This document shows, piece after piece, positions 1-8,662 of a DNA stretch of 64,000 nt. The notes under the pieces were generated by a model. It was not told the DNA's origin. It saw nothing but the letters and a program-made list of their open reading frames with translations, and searched no databases. A program made the translations under genes and the position numbers. The stretch comes from Lentzea kentuckyensis (lineage in GTDB: Bacteria > Actinomycetota > Actinomycetes > Mycobacteriales > Pseudonocardiaceae), in the NCBI RefSeq assembly GCF_002150765.1, contig NZ_MUYM01000072.1, forward strand, positions 86,617 to 150,616, written 5' to 3'. The stretch's first letter is position 1. Every line of letters begins with the position of its first letter.

Positions 1-3
1 GGA

Positions 4-81
4 CGAACCGGTTCGACTCTCTGGTCCCTTGCAGCATGCTGCTTGTTGGGCGTACTTTCACTGATCGATCGAACCGGTTCG
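4..81. promoter_or_regulatory. Twin palindromic operators upstream of the GH39-like gene
   Basis: The perfect 12-bp palindrome CGAACCGGTTCG occurs at 4-15 and again at 70-81. Each copy is followed by ACTCT, so a 17-base stretch is repeated exactly with 66 bp between copies. The central CCGG and the symmetry fit a LacI- or TetR-type dimer site. Two copies about six helical turns apart, just before the start codon at 117, suggest looping or cooperative repression. That reading is inference; the repeat itself is seen directly. Confidence 0.6.
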
Positions 82-116
82 ACTCTCCGTCTCCCCTGAC
101 CTGTTTCGGAGTCCTC

Positions 117-1919
117 ATGGTTCAACGACGAACCAGCACAGCCGTGCTGGCCGCACTGGCATTCGCGTTCTCGGCGGCGGCACCGGCCCACGCCGCGAAC
201 GAGTCCATCAGCGTCAACTTCTCCTCCCCCCTCGGCACCCCCACCTACCGCGCCTCCGGCTGGATCTACGGCATGACGGAGAACGGCACGGGTCCCGCCG
301 ACCACTTCTACCGGGACGTCAAGTTCCGGTACATGCGGGCCGGTGGCGCCCAGCTGGACAGTCCCGGCGGCTGGGTGTCCGGCAAGTACGACCGCCGGTG
401 GAACTCGACCCGCGCCCAGCTGCTGCGCACCCGTTCGCTGGGCGGCGAGTTCGTGCTGCTGGTCCACGACCTGTGGGGCGCCGACGGGTATCCGATCTCG
501 CGCTTCCCCGGCGACAACGGCAACTGGACCGACTACGACAACTTCCTCACCCGCCTGATCGACGACGTGCGGGCGACCGGTGCCCCGGTGCAGTGGGACC
601 TGTGGAACGAACCCAACATCACGCTGTTCTGGAACCGCCCGCAGTCGCAGTACTTCGAGCTGTGGCGGCGCACGTACCAGCGGGTCAGGGCGGCGTTCCC
701 GGCTCAGCTGATCGTCGGCCCGAGCTGCGCGTGCACTCCGTCGACCGGTGGCTGGTGGCCGCAGTACCTGGACTTCGTGCGCAGCAACAACGTCGTGCCG
801 GACATCATCAGCTGGCACTCGCTGCCGGGTGACCCGGTGTCGAACGTGAACGTGGCGAACCAGACGCTCGACTCGCGCGGCATCCCGCACCCACGGCCGT
901 ACCAGATCAACGAGTACGGCGCGGGCAACGAGCAGAACCCCGGCGACGGCGCGTGGTACATCACGCGGCTGGAACGGGCGGGCGCGGACGGCCTGCGCGC
1001 GAACTGGGCCAGCGCCGGCAACCTGCACAACGATCTCGGCAACCTGCTCGTCCGCAACTCGGCCGGGCAGCACCAGCCCAAGGGCGAGTGGTGGGTCTAC
1101 CGCTTCTACGCCTCGCAGACGGGCCAGATCGTCGCCACGACACCGAGCCAGTCGTACGACTCGTTCGCCACGAAGGCGGACGGCGTGGCGAAGATCCTCG
1201 TCGGCGGCGGCAGCACCACCGGCAACGTCGCGGTCGCCTTGCAGCGCCTGGACACCACGACCGGCATCGTGCAGAACAACCAGGTGCGCGTGCTGGTCCA
1301 GCGCATCCCGCACAACAACGGCGGCGCCGTCCAGGGACCCGTCACCGTGCAGAACACCGTGGTGACGTTGAACGGCAACGCGACCACGGTCAACGTGCCG
1401 CACAACAACATCGACGAGACCTTCACCATCACCCTGCTCCCGCCGGGCAGCAGCGGCTTCCAGACCGTCGCCGCCGCCCAGCACTCCCAGCAGTGCCTGG
1501 ACAACACGAACCTCAGCAGCGCCGACGGCAACCTGCAGCAGCAGTTCTACTGCGAGGGCGGCGACCAGCAGCTGTGGAACTTCACCCCGGTGGCCGGCAG
1601 CACCGGAACCTACACCGTCGTGAACCAGCAGTCGGGCAAGTGTCTCGACGTCACCGGCTCCTCGACCGCCGACGGCGCCACCGTCACGCAGAACACCTGC
1701 TCCCCCGGCGCGGCGGGCCAGCAGTACACGCTGCGGAAGGTCACCTACAGCGGCAACGATCCCCACGACTACCAGCTCGTCGCGCGGCACAGCGGCAAGT
1801 GCGTCGACGTCAACGGGGTCTCCACCGCGGCCGGCGCCCGGATCATCCAGTGGACCTGCAAGCCGTCCGGGCAGAGCGGTGAACTCAACCAGACCTGGCG
1901 GCTCTGGGGCGGCCCCTGA
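117..1919 (+). CDS. Secreted clan GH-A glycoside hydrolase (GH39-like) with C-terminal ricin-type lectin domain
   Basis: About 600 residues. A Sec signal peptide (residues 1 to about 25, ending AHA) precedes a TIM-barrel glycosidase. The WNEPN motif puts the acid/base Glu at residue 165 and INEYG puts the nucleophile Glu at 266, the clan GH-A pattern; spacing and composition are closest to GH39 beta-xylosidases, though other GH-A families are possible. A C-terminal ricin-type beta-trefoil (residues from about 460) carries repeated GKCLDV and QxW elements and probably binds xylan or galactan. An upstream in-frame ATG at 36 would put about 27 odd residues before the signal peptide, so I chose 117. 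Twin palindromes lie immediately upstream. Family assignment is the weak point. Confidence 0.72.
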   Translation: MVQRRTSTAVLAALAFAFSAAAPAHAANESISVNFSSPLGTPTYRASGWIYGMTENGTGPADHFYRDVKFRYMRAGGAQLDSPGGWVSGKYDRRWNSTRAQLLRTRSLGGEFVLLVHDLWGADGYPISRFPGDNGNWTDYDNFLTRLIDDVRATGAPVQWDLWNEPNITLFWNRPQSQYFELWRRTYQRVRAAFPAQLIVGPSCACTPSTGGWWPQYLDFVRSNNVVPDIISWHSLPGDPVSNVNVANQTLDSRGIPHPRPYQINEYGAGNEQNPGDGAWYITRLERAGADGLRANWASAGNLHNDLGNLLVRNSAGQHQPKGEWWVYRFYASQTGQIVATTPSQSYDSFATKADGVAKILVGGGSTTGNVAVALQRLDTTTGIVQNNQVRVLVQRIPHNNGGAVQGPVTVQNTVVTLNGNATTVNVPHNNIDETFTITLLPPGSSGFQTVAAAQHSQQCLDNTNLSSADGNLQQQFYCEGGDQQLWNFTPVAGSTGTYTVVNQQSGKCLDVTGSSTADGATVTQNTCSPGAAGQQYTLRKVTYSGNDPHDYQLVARHSGKCVDVNGVSTAAGARIIQWTCKPSGQSGELNQTWRLWGGP

Positions 1920-2076
1920 CCCGGCAGTCGGAGTATAAGTCAGTCTCATGTCTTGACCGTTCGTGCTCGACCCGCTCTTATGTGTTACTGGGCTCTGCGC
2001 GATCACTGATCACGTGATGCGTCATTCCGGGATGAGTCCGATACATGCTGGTCCCCACAACGCAGTGGAGCGGCTC

Positions 2077-3594
2077 ATGTCAGCGAAGGAGCAAGGCAGC
2101 AGGACGCGCGGGCGGCGAACGCCGGCCGCGCTGGGCATGTGCTTGGCGATGGTGCTGACCGCGGTGCCAGTGGTGGCAACCGCGGCGGCACCCGCGCCGG
2201 TCCCGGTGCCGGCGGCGGCCACCGGGCCGTGCGACATCTACGCGTCCGGCGGCACACCCTGTGTGGCCGCGCACAGCACGGTGCGGGCGCTCTACGGCTC
2301 GTACGGCGGCAACCTCTACCAGGTCAGGCGTTCCTCGGACAACACGACCAGGGACATCGGCGTGCTGGCCGCGGGCGGCACGGCGAACTCCGCGCCCCAG
2401 GACGCGTTCTGCGCCGGCACCTCCTGCGTGATCACGGTGGTCTACGACCAGTCCGGCCGCGGCAACGACCTGTGGTACCAGGGTTCGAGCGTCGTTCCCG
2501 GCTCACCGCAGAGCAGGCCGGCGGTCGCGACCTCGGAGTCGCTGACCGTCAGCGGCAGCAAGGCCTACTCGCTCTACATCAACCCCGGCAACAGCTACTG
2601 GCGTGACGGCCACCTGACCGGCGTGCCCACCGGCAGTGCGCCGGAAGGCATGTACATGGTCACCAGCGGCACGCACGTCAACGGTGGCTGCTGCTTCGAC
2701 TACGGCAACAGCGAGACGACCAGGAAGGCCGACGCCGCCGGGGCGATGGACGCCATCAACTTCAGCACGCAGTGCTGGTTCGGCGGCTGCCAGGGCACCG
2801 GTCCCTGGGTCCAGGCCGACCTCGAGTGGGGGCTCTTCCCCGGCGGCAGCAAGTCGTGGAATCCCAACCAGAGGGCGTTCCCGAACAAGTTCGTGACGGC
2901 GATGCTGAAGAACAACGGGACGTCGCGGTTCGCGATCAAGGGCGGCAACGCGCAGTCCGGTGGCATGACGACGTTGTGGGACGGCTCGCTCCCGTCCGGC
3001 TACAGCCCCATGAGGAAGCAGGGCGCGATCATCCTCGGCAGCGGCGGTGACTGCTGCAAACCGGACGGTGGCGCCAACCTCAGCGCGGGCACCTTCTACG
3101 AGGGCGCGATGGTCGCGGGCTACCCGTCCGACGCGACCGAGAACGCGGTGCAGGAGAACGTCATCGCGGCCGGCTACAGCACGGGCGGCACCCCCGGCAC
3201 CACCGGAGCGGTGCGCGGGCTCGGCTCCGGCAGGTGCCTCGACGTCAACGCGAGCAGTACCGCGGCCGGCACGCCGTTGCAGATCTGGGACTGTCACAGC
3301 GGCACCAACCAGACCTGGTCGCGCACCGCCACCGGCCAACTGACTGTCTACAGTGGAGACAGCACCAGGTGCGCGGCGGCGCAGAACAACCAGACCGCGC
3401 CGGGCACCGCCGTGGTGATCGCACCATGCGACGGCGGAGCAGGACAACGGTGGCAGTTCAACGCCAACGGCACGATCACCGGCACGCAGTCCGGGATCTG
3501 CCTGGACGTCAACGGCGGCGCCACCGCCAACGGCAGCAAGATCATTCTGTGGACCTGCCACGGTGGCAACAACCAGCAGTGGTCGTTCGGATGA
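2077..3594 (+). CDS. Secreted GH54 alpha-L-arabinofuranosidase with ricin-type CBM13
   Basis: A 505-residue exported enzyme. After an Ala/Pro/Val-rich signal region, the catalytic domain opens with GPCDIYASGGTPCVAAHST, the hallmark start of GH54 (AbfB) enzymes. The motif YGNSE puts the likely nucleophile at Glu213, by analogy with fungal AbfB. Where fungal enzymes end in a CBM42 arabinose-binding domain, this one has a ricin-type trefoil from about residue 379, with three CLDV/QxW repeats. It should release arabinose side chains from arabinoxylan or arabinan. The start at 2077 was chosen because the signal peptide begins there; the longer ORF from 1963 adds a non-signal N-terminus. GH54 is mainly fungal, so this actinobacterial copy is notable. 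Confidence 0.88.
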   Translation: MSAKEQGSRTRGRRTPAALGMCLAMVLTAVPVVATAAAPAPVPVPAAATGPCDIYASGGTPCVAAHSTVRALYGSYGGNLYQVRRSSDNTTRDIGVLAAGGTANSAPQDAFCAGTSCVITVVYDQSGRGNDLWYQGSSVVPGSPQSRPAVATSESLTVSGSKAYSLYINPGNSYWRDGHLTGVPTGSAPEGMYMVTSGTHVNGGCCFDYGNSETTRKADAAGAMDAINFSTQCWFGGCQGTGPWVQADLEWGLFPGGSKSWNPNQRAFPNKFVTAMLKNNGTSRFAIKGGNAQSGGMTTLWDGSLPSGYSPMRKQGAIILGSGGDCCKPDGGANLSAGTFYEGAMVAGYPSDATENAVQENVIAAGYSTGGTPGTTGAVRGLGSGRCLDVNASSTAAGTPLQIWDCHSGTNQTWSRTATGQLTVYSGDSTRCAAAQNNQTAPGTAVVIAPCDGGAGQRWQFNANGTITGTQSGICLDVNGGATANGSKIILWTCHGGNNQQWSFG

Positions 3595-3656
3595 AGCAGC
3601 GGCGACTACCTCGTCCGGAGTGCGGGCGCTGACCCGAGTGGTGGTCGCGGCTAGCC

Positions 3657-3686
3657 GCTGAACGGCGCTTGTCGGCGCCGTTCAGC
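3657..3686 (+). terminator. Hairpin terminator after the GH54 gene
   Basis: A perfect 12-bp inverted repeat (GCTGAACGGCGC, 6-nt loop, GCGCCGTTCAGC) starts 62 bases after the GH54 stop and ends 16 bases before the CebR-type box of the GH9 gene. There is no T-run, as is usual for actinobacterial terminators. It separates the two rightward genes into independent units. Confidence 0.65.
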
Positions 3687-3702
3687 GCGCCCTACGGTCA
3701 TG

Positions 3703-3716
3703 TGGGAGCGCTCCCA
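3703..3716. promoter_or_regulatory. CebR-type operator in front of the GH9 endoglucanase
   Basis: TGGGAGCGCTCCCA is a perfect 14-bp palindrome, 34 bp before the GH9 start codon. It is identical to the box known to bind the cellobiose-responsive LacI-family repressor CebR/CelR in Streptomyces and Thermobifida. Cellobiose induction of the downstream cellulase is the expected consequence. The same sequence recurs at 35132-35145 in front of the Cel6B-like gene. Confidence 0.88.
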
Positions 3717-3750
3717 GAATCCCGTCGACGAGGACGGAGAACCTCACGAC

Positions 3751-6327
3751 ATGAGATCGCAACCCCTAGGCCTGCTCGCATCCGCGCTGGTGGTGACACT
3801 CGCCGCGACCACATTCCCCGCGGCAGGTAATGCCGTGGCGGCGGAGTACGAGCGCGTGCTCAACGGAAAGTTCGACAGCGGTTCCGCCGACCCCTGGTGG
3901 AGCAGCGCCGGTGTGACCAACCAGATCACCGGCGGTGAGCTGTGCGCGGCGGTCACCGGAGGAACCACCAACCCCTGGGACGCGCTGGTCGGCCAGAACG
4001 GCGTGCCGTTCGAGAGCGGGCAGTCCTACACCTTCTCGTTCGACGCCCACGCCACCACCGCGCAGACCATCGCCGCCGCGGCCGGCGAGAGTGTGAGCCC
4101 CTATCGCGGGATCGCCCGGCAGGAGTTCGCGGTCACCACCGCGAAGCAGCACTTCACCTTCACCTTCACGTCCACATTGGACTTCCCGGACGCCGGCAAC
4201 GGCCAGGTCGCCTTCCAGCTGGGCGGCCAGTCCGCCAACAACACCATCTGCGTGGACAACGTCTCGGTGACCGGTGGCGTGAAACCGCCCGGCGGCGTGA
4301 CCCCCAATCCCACCAAGAAGGTCCAGGTCGACCTGGTGGCGTACGTGCCGGGCCTGCCCAAGCGCGCCACCCTCGTCTCCACCACCACCTCGGCGCAGAC
4401 GTGGACCCTCAAGAACTCCGCGGGCGCGGCGGTGGCCACCGGTCAGACCACGCCCAAGGGAGCGGACGCGACGTCCGGCGACTCGGTGCACCTGATCGAC
4501 TTCTCGTCGTTCGACACGCCGGGCACCGGCTACACGCTGTCCGTCGGCGCCGACACCAGCTTCCCGTTCGACATCTCCGCCGACCCGATCAAGAAGCTGC
4601 GCTACGACTCGCTCGCGTTCTTCTACCACCAGCGCAGCGGCACGCCGATCGACGCGCAGTACGTGGGCACCGAGTACGCGCGCCCCGCCGGTCACGTCAA
4701 CGTCGCACCCAACAAGGGTGACGACAACGTGCCGTGCCGTGCCGAGATCACCTGTGGTTACACGCTCGACGTGCGCGGCGGCTGGTACGACGCGGGCGAC
4801 CACGGCAAGTACGTGGTCAACGGCGGCATTTCGGCCTGGCAGCTGTTGAACTCCTACGAGCGGGCCACGCGAGTCGGTGACGCCACGGCGTTCCGTGACG
4901 GCACGCTCGCCATCCCGGAGCGCTCCAACGGCGTGCCGGACCTCCTCGACGAGGCGCGCTGGGAGGTCGACTTCCTGCTGAAGATGCAGGCACCGGACGG
5001 CATGGCGCACCACAAGATCCACGACGCGGCCTGGACGGCGCTGCCCACCCGTCCCGAACTGGACGACCAGGCCCGCCGGCTGTCCGCGACCAGCACGGCG
5101 GCGACGCTGAACCTGGCCGCGGTGGCGGCGCAGGCGTCCCGGCTCTGGCGCGGCATCGACGCGACCTACTCGGCGAAGCTCCTCGCGGCGGCACGGAAGG
5201 CGTACACGGCGGCCAAGGCCAACCCCGCGAAGCTCGCCGACGCAGCCGACAACGTCGGTGGCGGCGCGTACGACGACAAGACCGTGAGCGACGAGTTCTA
5301 CTGGGCCGCGGCGGAGCTCTACGCGACCACCGGCGACTCGGCGTACCGGACCGACGTGACCGGCTCCCCGCACTACAAGGCGGCCGGCCTCACCAGGGCG
5401 GGCTTCTACTGGGGCGGCACGGCTCCGCTGGGCGACATCACGCTCGCCCTGGTGCCCAACGGGTTGCCCGCGGCGGACGTCACGGCGATCAGGGCGGCGT
5501 TCGCCTCCGTGGCCGACCAGCACCTGGCCGCGATGGCGGGCATGGGCTACGCGACGCCTTATGACAACAGCGCCGACGGGTACGTGTGGGGATCGAACTC
5601 CGCGGTGCTCAACAACGCTCAGGTGCTGGCACTGGCACATGACTTCACCGGTGCCACCAAGTACCGCGACGGCGTGTTCGAGGCGCTGCACTACCTCCTC
5701 GGCCGCAACCCGCTCAGCACCTCGTACGTGGCGGGCTACGGCGACCAGGCCGTGCGCAACGTCCACCACCGGTTCTGGGCGCACCAGAACGACGCCACCC
5801 TGCCGATCGCGCCGCCCGGATCACTCTCCGGCGGCCCGAACAGCGCGCTGCAGGACCCCGTGGTCCAGCGGTTGCTCGTCGGCTGCCCACAGCAGAAGTG
5901 CTGGGTGGACGACATCGGCGCCTACTCGGTGAACGAGGTCGCGGTCAACTGGAACTCCGCGCTCGCCTGGGTTTCCGGCTGGGCCGCGGAGAAGTCCGGG
6001 GCTCCCGTGAGCAAGCCGGACTGCGAGGTGCGCTACGAGGCCAACAAGTACCAGGGCGGCCTGACGGCGCACGTGAGCATCACCAACTCCGGCACCACCG
6101 CGTGGAACGGCTGGAAGCTCGCGTTCGCCTTCCCCGGCACCCAGCGGATCACCCAGGGGTGGGCGGCGAACTGGAACCAGACCGGTGGCGACGTGACCGC
6201 CACGAACATGTCGTGGAACGCCCAGATCGACCCCGGCAAGTCCGTCTACATCGGATTCAACGCCTCCGGCACCGGAGCCGATCCGACGGCGTTCACCATC
6301 AACGGCAAGGCGTGCAAGTCCGGCTGA
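3751..6327 (+). CDS. Secreted GH9 endoglucanase (CBM4/9 - Ig-like - GH9 - CBM2)
   Basis: An 858-residue cellulase. In order: signal peptide (1 to about 29), a CBM4/9-type beta-sandwich (about 30-175), an N-terminal Ig-like CelD module (about 185-275), the GH9 (alpha/alpha)6 barrel (about 280-740), and a CBM2 (about 756-858). GWYDAGDHGKY supplies the catalytic base Asp347/Asp350, and YSVNEVAVNWN supplies the acid Glu729. The layout resembles Thermobifida Cel9B but lacks its Fn3 module. It cuts internal beta-1,4 bonds in cellulose. The ATG at 3751 begins a clean signal peptide; an ORF extension to 3700 would run through the operator. It should be cellobiose-induced via the box at 3703-3716. Confidence 0.93.
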   Translation: MRSQPLGLLASALVVTLAATTFPAAGNAVAAEYERVLNGKFDSGSADPWWSSAGVTNQITGGELCAAVTGGTTNPWDALVGQNGVPFESGQSYTFSFDAHATTAQTIAAAAGESVSPYRGIARQEFAVTTAKQHFTFTFTSTLDFPDAGNGQVAFQLGGQSANNTICVDNVSVTGGVKPPGGVTPNPTKKVQVDLVAYVPGLPKRATLVSTTTSAQTWTLKNSAGAAVATGQTTPKGADATSGDSVHLIDFSSFDTPGTGYTLSVGADTSFPFDISADPIKKLRYDSLAFFYHQRSGTPIDAQYVGTEYARPAGHVNVAPNKGDDNVPCRAEITCGYTLDVRGGWYDAGDHGKYVVNGGISAWQLLNSYERATRVGDATAFRDGTLAIPERSNGVPDLLDEARWEVDFLLKMQAPDGMAHHKIHDAAWTALPTRPELDDQARRLSATSTAATLNLAAVAAQASRLWRGIDATYSAKLLAAARKAYTAAKANPAKLADAADNVGGGAYDDKTVSDEFYWAAAELYATTGDSAYRTDVTGSPHYKAAGLTRAGFYWGGTAPLGDITLALVPNGLPAADVTAIRAAFASVADQHLAAMAGMGYATPYDNSADGYVWGSNSAVLNNAQVLALAHDFTGATKYRDGVFEALHYLLGRNPLSTSYVAGYGDQAVRNVHHRFWAHQNDATLPIAPPGSLSGGPNSALQDPVVQRLLVGCPQQKCWVDDIGAYSVNEVAVNWNSALAWVSGWAAEKSGAPVSKPDCEVRYEANKYQGGLTAHVSITNSGTTAWNGWKLAFAFPGTQRITQGWAANWNQTGGDVTATNMSWNAQIDPGKSVYIGFNASGTGADPTAFTINGKACKSG

Positions 6328-6347
6328 TCGCCTGAACCACCACCACC

Positions 6348-6383
6348 GCCGCACAGTCCGACGAACTCGTCGGGCTGTGCGGC
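6348..6383 (+). terminator. Terminator of the GH9 gene
   Basis: GCCGCACAGTCCGAC, a 6-nt loop and GTCGGGCTGTGCGGC form a 15-bp stem with one G-U pair, starting 20 bases after the GH9 stop codon. Its right arm ends 9 bases before the ribosome-binding site of the small sigma-like gene. Confidence 0.75.
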
Positions 6384-6404
6384 GGCGCACGTGAGGAGAA
6401 CTTT

Positions 6405-6644
6405 GTGGACCGCGCACGCGAGACCTGCCTCATCGCGGACGCGCTGTCCCAACTGACGCACGAACACCGCGAGGTCATCATCCGGGCCTGCTACCGCCGT
6501 GAGACCGTTGCCGAGCTCGCCGACGCGCTCGGCCTGCCGCAGGACACGGTGAAGTCCCGCCTGCACCACGGTCTGCGCGCGCTGGACCTGGCGCTGCGGG
6601 AGAACGATGTCATCGCGCGCCCTGCGGGCGACGCACCCGGCTGA
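6405..6644 (+). CDS. Orphan sigma-70 region 4 protein (stand-alone or remnant)
   Basis: A 79-residue product made almost entirely of an ECF sigma factor region 4 helix-turn-helix. The pattern LTHEHREVIIRACYRRETV, then DALGLPQDTVKSRLHHG, is the -35-recognising domain. Region 2, which binds core polymerase and the -10 element, is absent. A GTG start at 6405 lies 6 nt after GAGGAG, so translation looks possible. The gene lies between two strong hairpins (6348-6383 and 6663-6696) with no obvious promoter. It is either the 3' remnant of an ECF sigma gene or a free region-4 regulator; I lean to a remnant with an intact translation signal. Confidence 0.55.
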   Translation: MDRARETCLIADALSQLTHEHREVIIRACYRRETVAELADALGLPQDTVKSRLHHGLRALDLALRENDVIARPAGDAPG

Positions 6645-6662
6645 ACGCCTCTGGACATGCAA

Positions 6663-6696
6663 GGATCCCGCACCGGTCATCACCGGTGCGGGATCC
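6663..6696. terminator. Bidirectional terminator between convergent units
   Basis: A perfect 15-bp inverted repeat (GGATCCCGCACCGGT, CATC loop, ACCGGTGCGGGATCC) lies between the rightward sigma-like ORF and the end of the leftward CE3-GH62-GH27-GH43 operon (stop at 6707). Its position serves both directions. Confidence 0.85.
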
Positions 6697-6706
6697 GTCT
6701 CTCAGG

Positions 6707-8662
6707 TCACGGGGTGGTGAGCTCGAACCGCGACACCGCCACCGAACCGCCGAGGGCCTGCGTGGCGTGGTTGAAGATGCCGAACCGGTAGCCCATGAAG
6801 AACTGCCATTCGTTCTTCAACGTGAAGCCCGTTCCCAGCGAGGTGAAGTTCACCCCGTCCGTGCTGTAGGAGAACCGGGCCTGTCTGCCGCTGCCGGGAC
6901 GAATGTCGGCGTTGGCGCGCAACCAGATCCGGTTGCCGGAGAGGTTCGCGCTCGCGATCTCCGTGCCGGTGCCGGTGGTGTTCCAGTTGCCGTCCATGGT
7001 GAGGCCGTTGACCATGACGACCCGGTTGCGGCCGCTGTCGCGTTTCACCCCGATCCACGCCGACGAGTCGCGCAGCATCGCGAGGCCGCTGCGGTCGCCG
7101 TCGCGCATCGAGGTCACGTCGAGCGCCACGGTGGCGGTCGACGACGGGCCCTGGATGCGGTGGGTCAGCGTGTTGCGGGCGTTGTACAGGTCGTTCGTGA
7201 CGGTCGCGGTCGAGAGCCGCAAACCGTTGTTGACGCTGTACTTCGGGGTGTCCGGGTTGTGGTTCCACTCCCACTGCGGCCCGAGTTTGGTGCCCTCGAA
7301 CGTGTCCGCGCCGATCATCGGTTTGACCTGGCGTGGCGGCGGTGGGAGGTTCGGCATCGGGTAGGTCGCGCCCCAGCCGCCGTTGACCGTGGTGATGCGC
7401 GGCCAGCCGTCCGCGGTCCAGGTGATCGGCGCGAGCACCGGCACGCGGCCGCCGGGATAGGCGTCGATGAACGCCATGTAGTACCAGTCGCCGTTCTGCG
7501 TCTGCACGAGACCGCCCTGGTGCGGCACTCCCGCGCCCTGGACCGGGGTGGGCATGTTCAGCAGCACCTGCTGGACGGTGTACGGGCCGAACGGACTGGA
7601 CGCCTTGAGCACGTACTGGCCGTTCGCCGGCCTGGTCAGCCAGATGTAGTAGCTGCCGTTGCGCTTGTAGAACCGGGCGCCTTCGAGGGTGCCGATGTTC
7701 GACGGCGTCTGGAACACCTGCTGCGAGCGCACCTCGGACTTCCCGTCCGGTGAGAGCTGCGCGACGCTGATCTGGGTGTTGCCGTAGGCGACGTACATCG
7801 TGTCGTTGTCGTCGACCAGCATTCCGGCGTCGTAGTAGCACTTGTTGATGGTGGACAGCTTGGACCACTGGCCGTCCACAGCCGCGGCGGTGTAGATGTG
7901 GGTCTGCGCGAAGTCGACGCACCCGCCCCAGTAGTACGTCTTGTTGCTCTTGCGGAAGTTCAGGAACGACGCCCAGATCCCGCGCACGTACCCGCGCCCG
8001 CCGTTGAGGTCGTACTTGGCACCGAAGTCCAGCCGTGGCACGGAATGCCCGGCGTACTCCCAGTTGACCAGGTCGTAGGAGCGCAGGATCGGCGCGCCCG
8101 GCGAGTAGTGCATGGTCGACGCCGAGTAGTAGTACGCGTCGTCCACGCGGATGATGTCACCGTCGGCGAAGTCCTGCCACACCACCGGGTTCTTGAACGA
8201 GGCGGCCTGTGGCGGCGCGGTGGTCGTCGTCGTGGTGGTCGTCATGGTCGGAGGCGTTCCGGTGTCGTCGCAGGTGACGCCGTTCAGACTGAACGAGGCC
8301 GGATCCGGGTTGGCCGAGGAGAACGTGGCGTTGAACCCGAAATCGACCTTGCCACCGCTCGGCACGGAACCGTTGTAGGAGGCGTTGCGCGCGCTGACCT
8401 CGGTGCCGCTCTGCGTGATCACGGCGTTCCAGTGCTGGCCGACCTGCTGGCCGCCCGCGTAGGTCCACTCCAGGTTCCAGCTGGTGAGCGCGTCACCGGT
8501 GTTGGTGATGGACACGGACGCGCCGAAGCCGCCCTGCCATTCGGAGGTCTTGGCGTACGTGACCGAACAGCCGGGAGCCGCCTGGGCGGCCGTGCTCGCG
8601 GCGAGCCCTCCTGCCACGAGGGTGAGTGCGGCGAGCGCCGCCGCGATCGGGGCGCGCCTCAT
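6707..8662 (-). CDS. Secreted CBM2 - GH43 arabinofuranosidase/xylosidase-like enzyme
   Basis: A 651-residue protein: signal peptide ending AQA, N-terminal CBM2 (about 31-130), a polythreonine linker (TTTTTTTT), a five-bladed GH43 beta-propeller (about 155-450), and a C-terminal concanavalin-like beta-sandwich typical of GH43 xylosidases (about 460-651). The propeller shows DAYYYSASTM and YDAGMLVDDNDTMYVAYG, which supply GH43-type acidic residues. Likely action is on arabinoxylan side chains or xylo-oligosaccharides; the sub-specificity cannot be read from sequence. The start codon overlaps the stop of the upstream GH27 gene (ATGA), so translation is coupled. It is the last gene of the leftward operon. 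Confidence 0.86.
   Translation of the reverse strand: MRRAPIAAALAALTLVAGGLAASTAAQAAPGCSVTYAKTSEWQGGFGASVSITNTGDALTSWNLEWTYAGGQQVGQHWNAVITQSGTEVSARNASYNGSVPSGGKVDFGFNATFSSANPDPASFSLNGVTCDDTGTPPTMTTTTTTTTAPPQAASFKNPVVWQDFADGDIIRVDDAYYYSASTMHYSPGAPILRSYDLVNWEYAGHSVPRLDFGAKYDLNGGRGYVRGIWASFLNFRKSNKTYYWGGCVDFAQTHIYTAAAVDGQWSKLSTINKCYYDAGMLVDDNDTMYVAYGNTQISVAQLSPDGKSEVRSQQVFQTPSNIGTLEGARFYKRNGSYYIWLTRPANGQYVLKASSPFGPYTVQQVLLNMPTPVQGAGVPHQGGLVQTQNGDWYYMAFIDAYPGGRVPVLAPITWTADGWPRITTVNGGWGATYPMPNLPPPPRQVKPMIGADTFEGTKLGPQWEWNHNPDTPKYSVNNGLRLSTATVTNDLYNARNTLTHRIQGPSSTATVALDVTSMRDGDRSGLAMLRDSSAWIGVKRDSGRNRVVMVNGLTMDGNWNTTGTGTEIASANLSGNRIWLRANADIRPGSGRQARFSYSTDGVNFTSLGTGFTLKNEWQFFMGYRFGIFNHATQALGGSVAVSRFELTTP

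Noticed and set aside
1953..1981. TTGACC with a T-rich -10-like sequence before the GH54 gene
   Set aside because: The best -10 candidate at a legal spacing (TCTTAT) is poor, so I did not list a promoter.
3766..5784. Long minus-strand open frame of 672 codons opposite the GH9 gene
   Set aside because: It is antisense to a clear GH9 enzyme, rich in Arg/Gly/Val as expected from high-GC third positions, with no family motif. Many similar long antisense frames exist here (for example 15264-17753 and 24280-26751).
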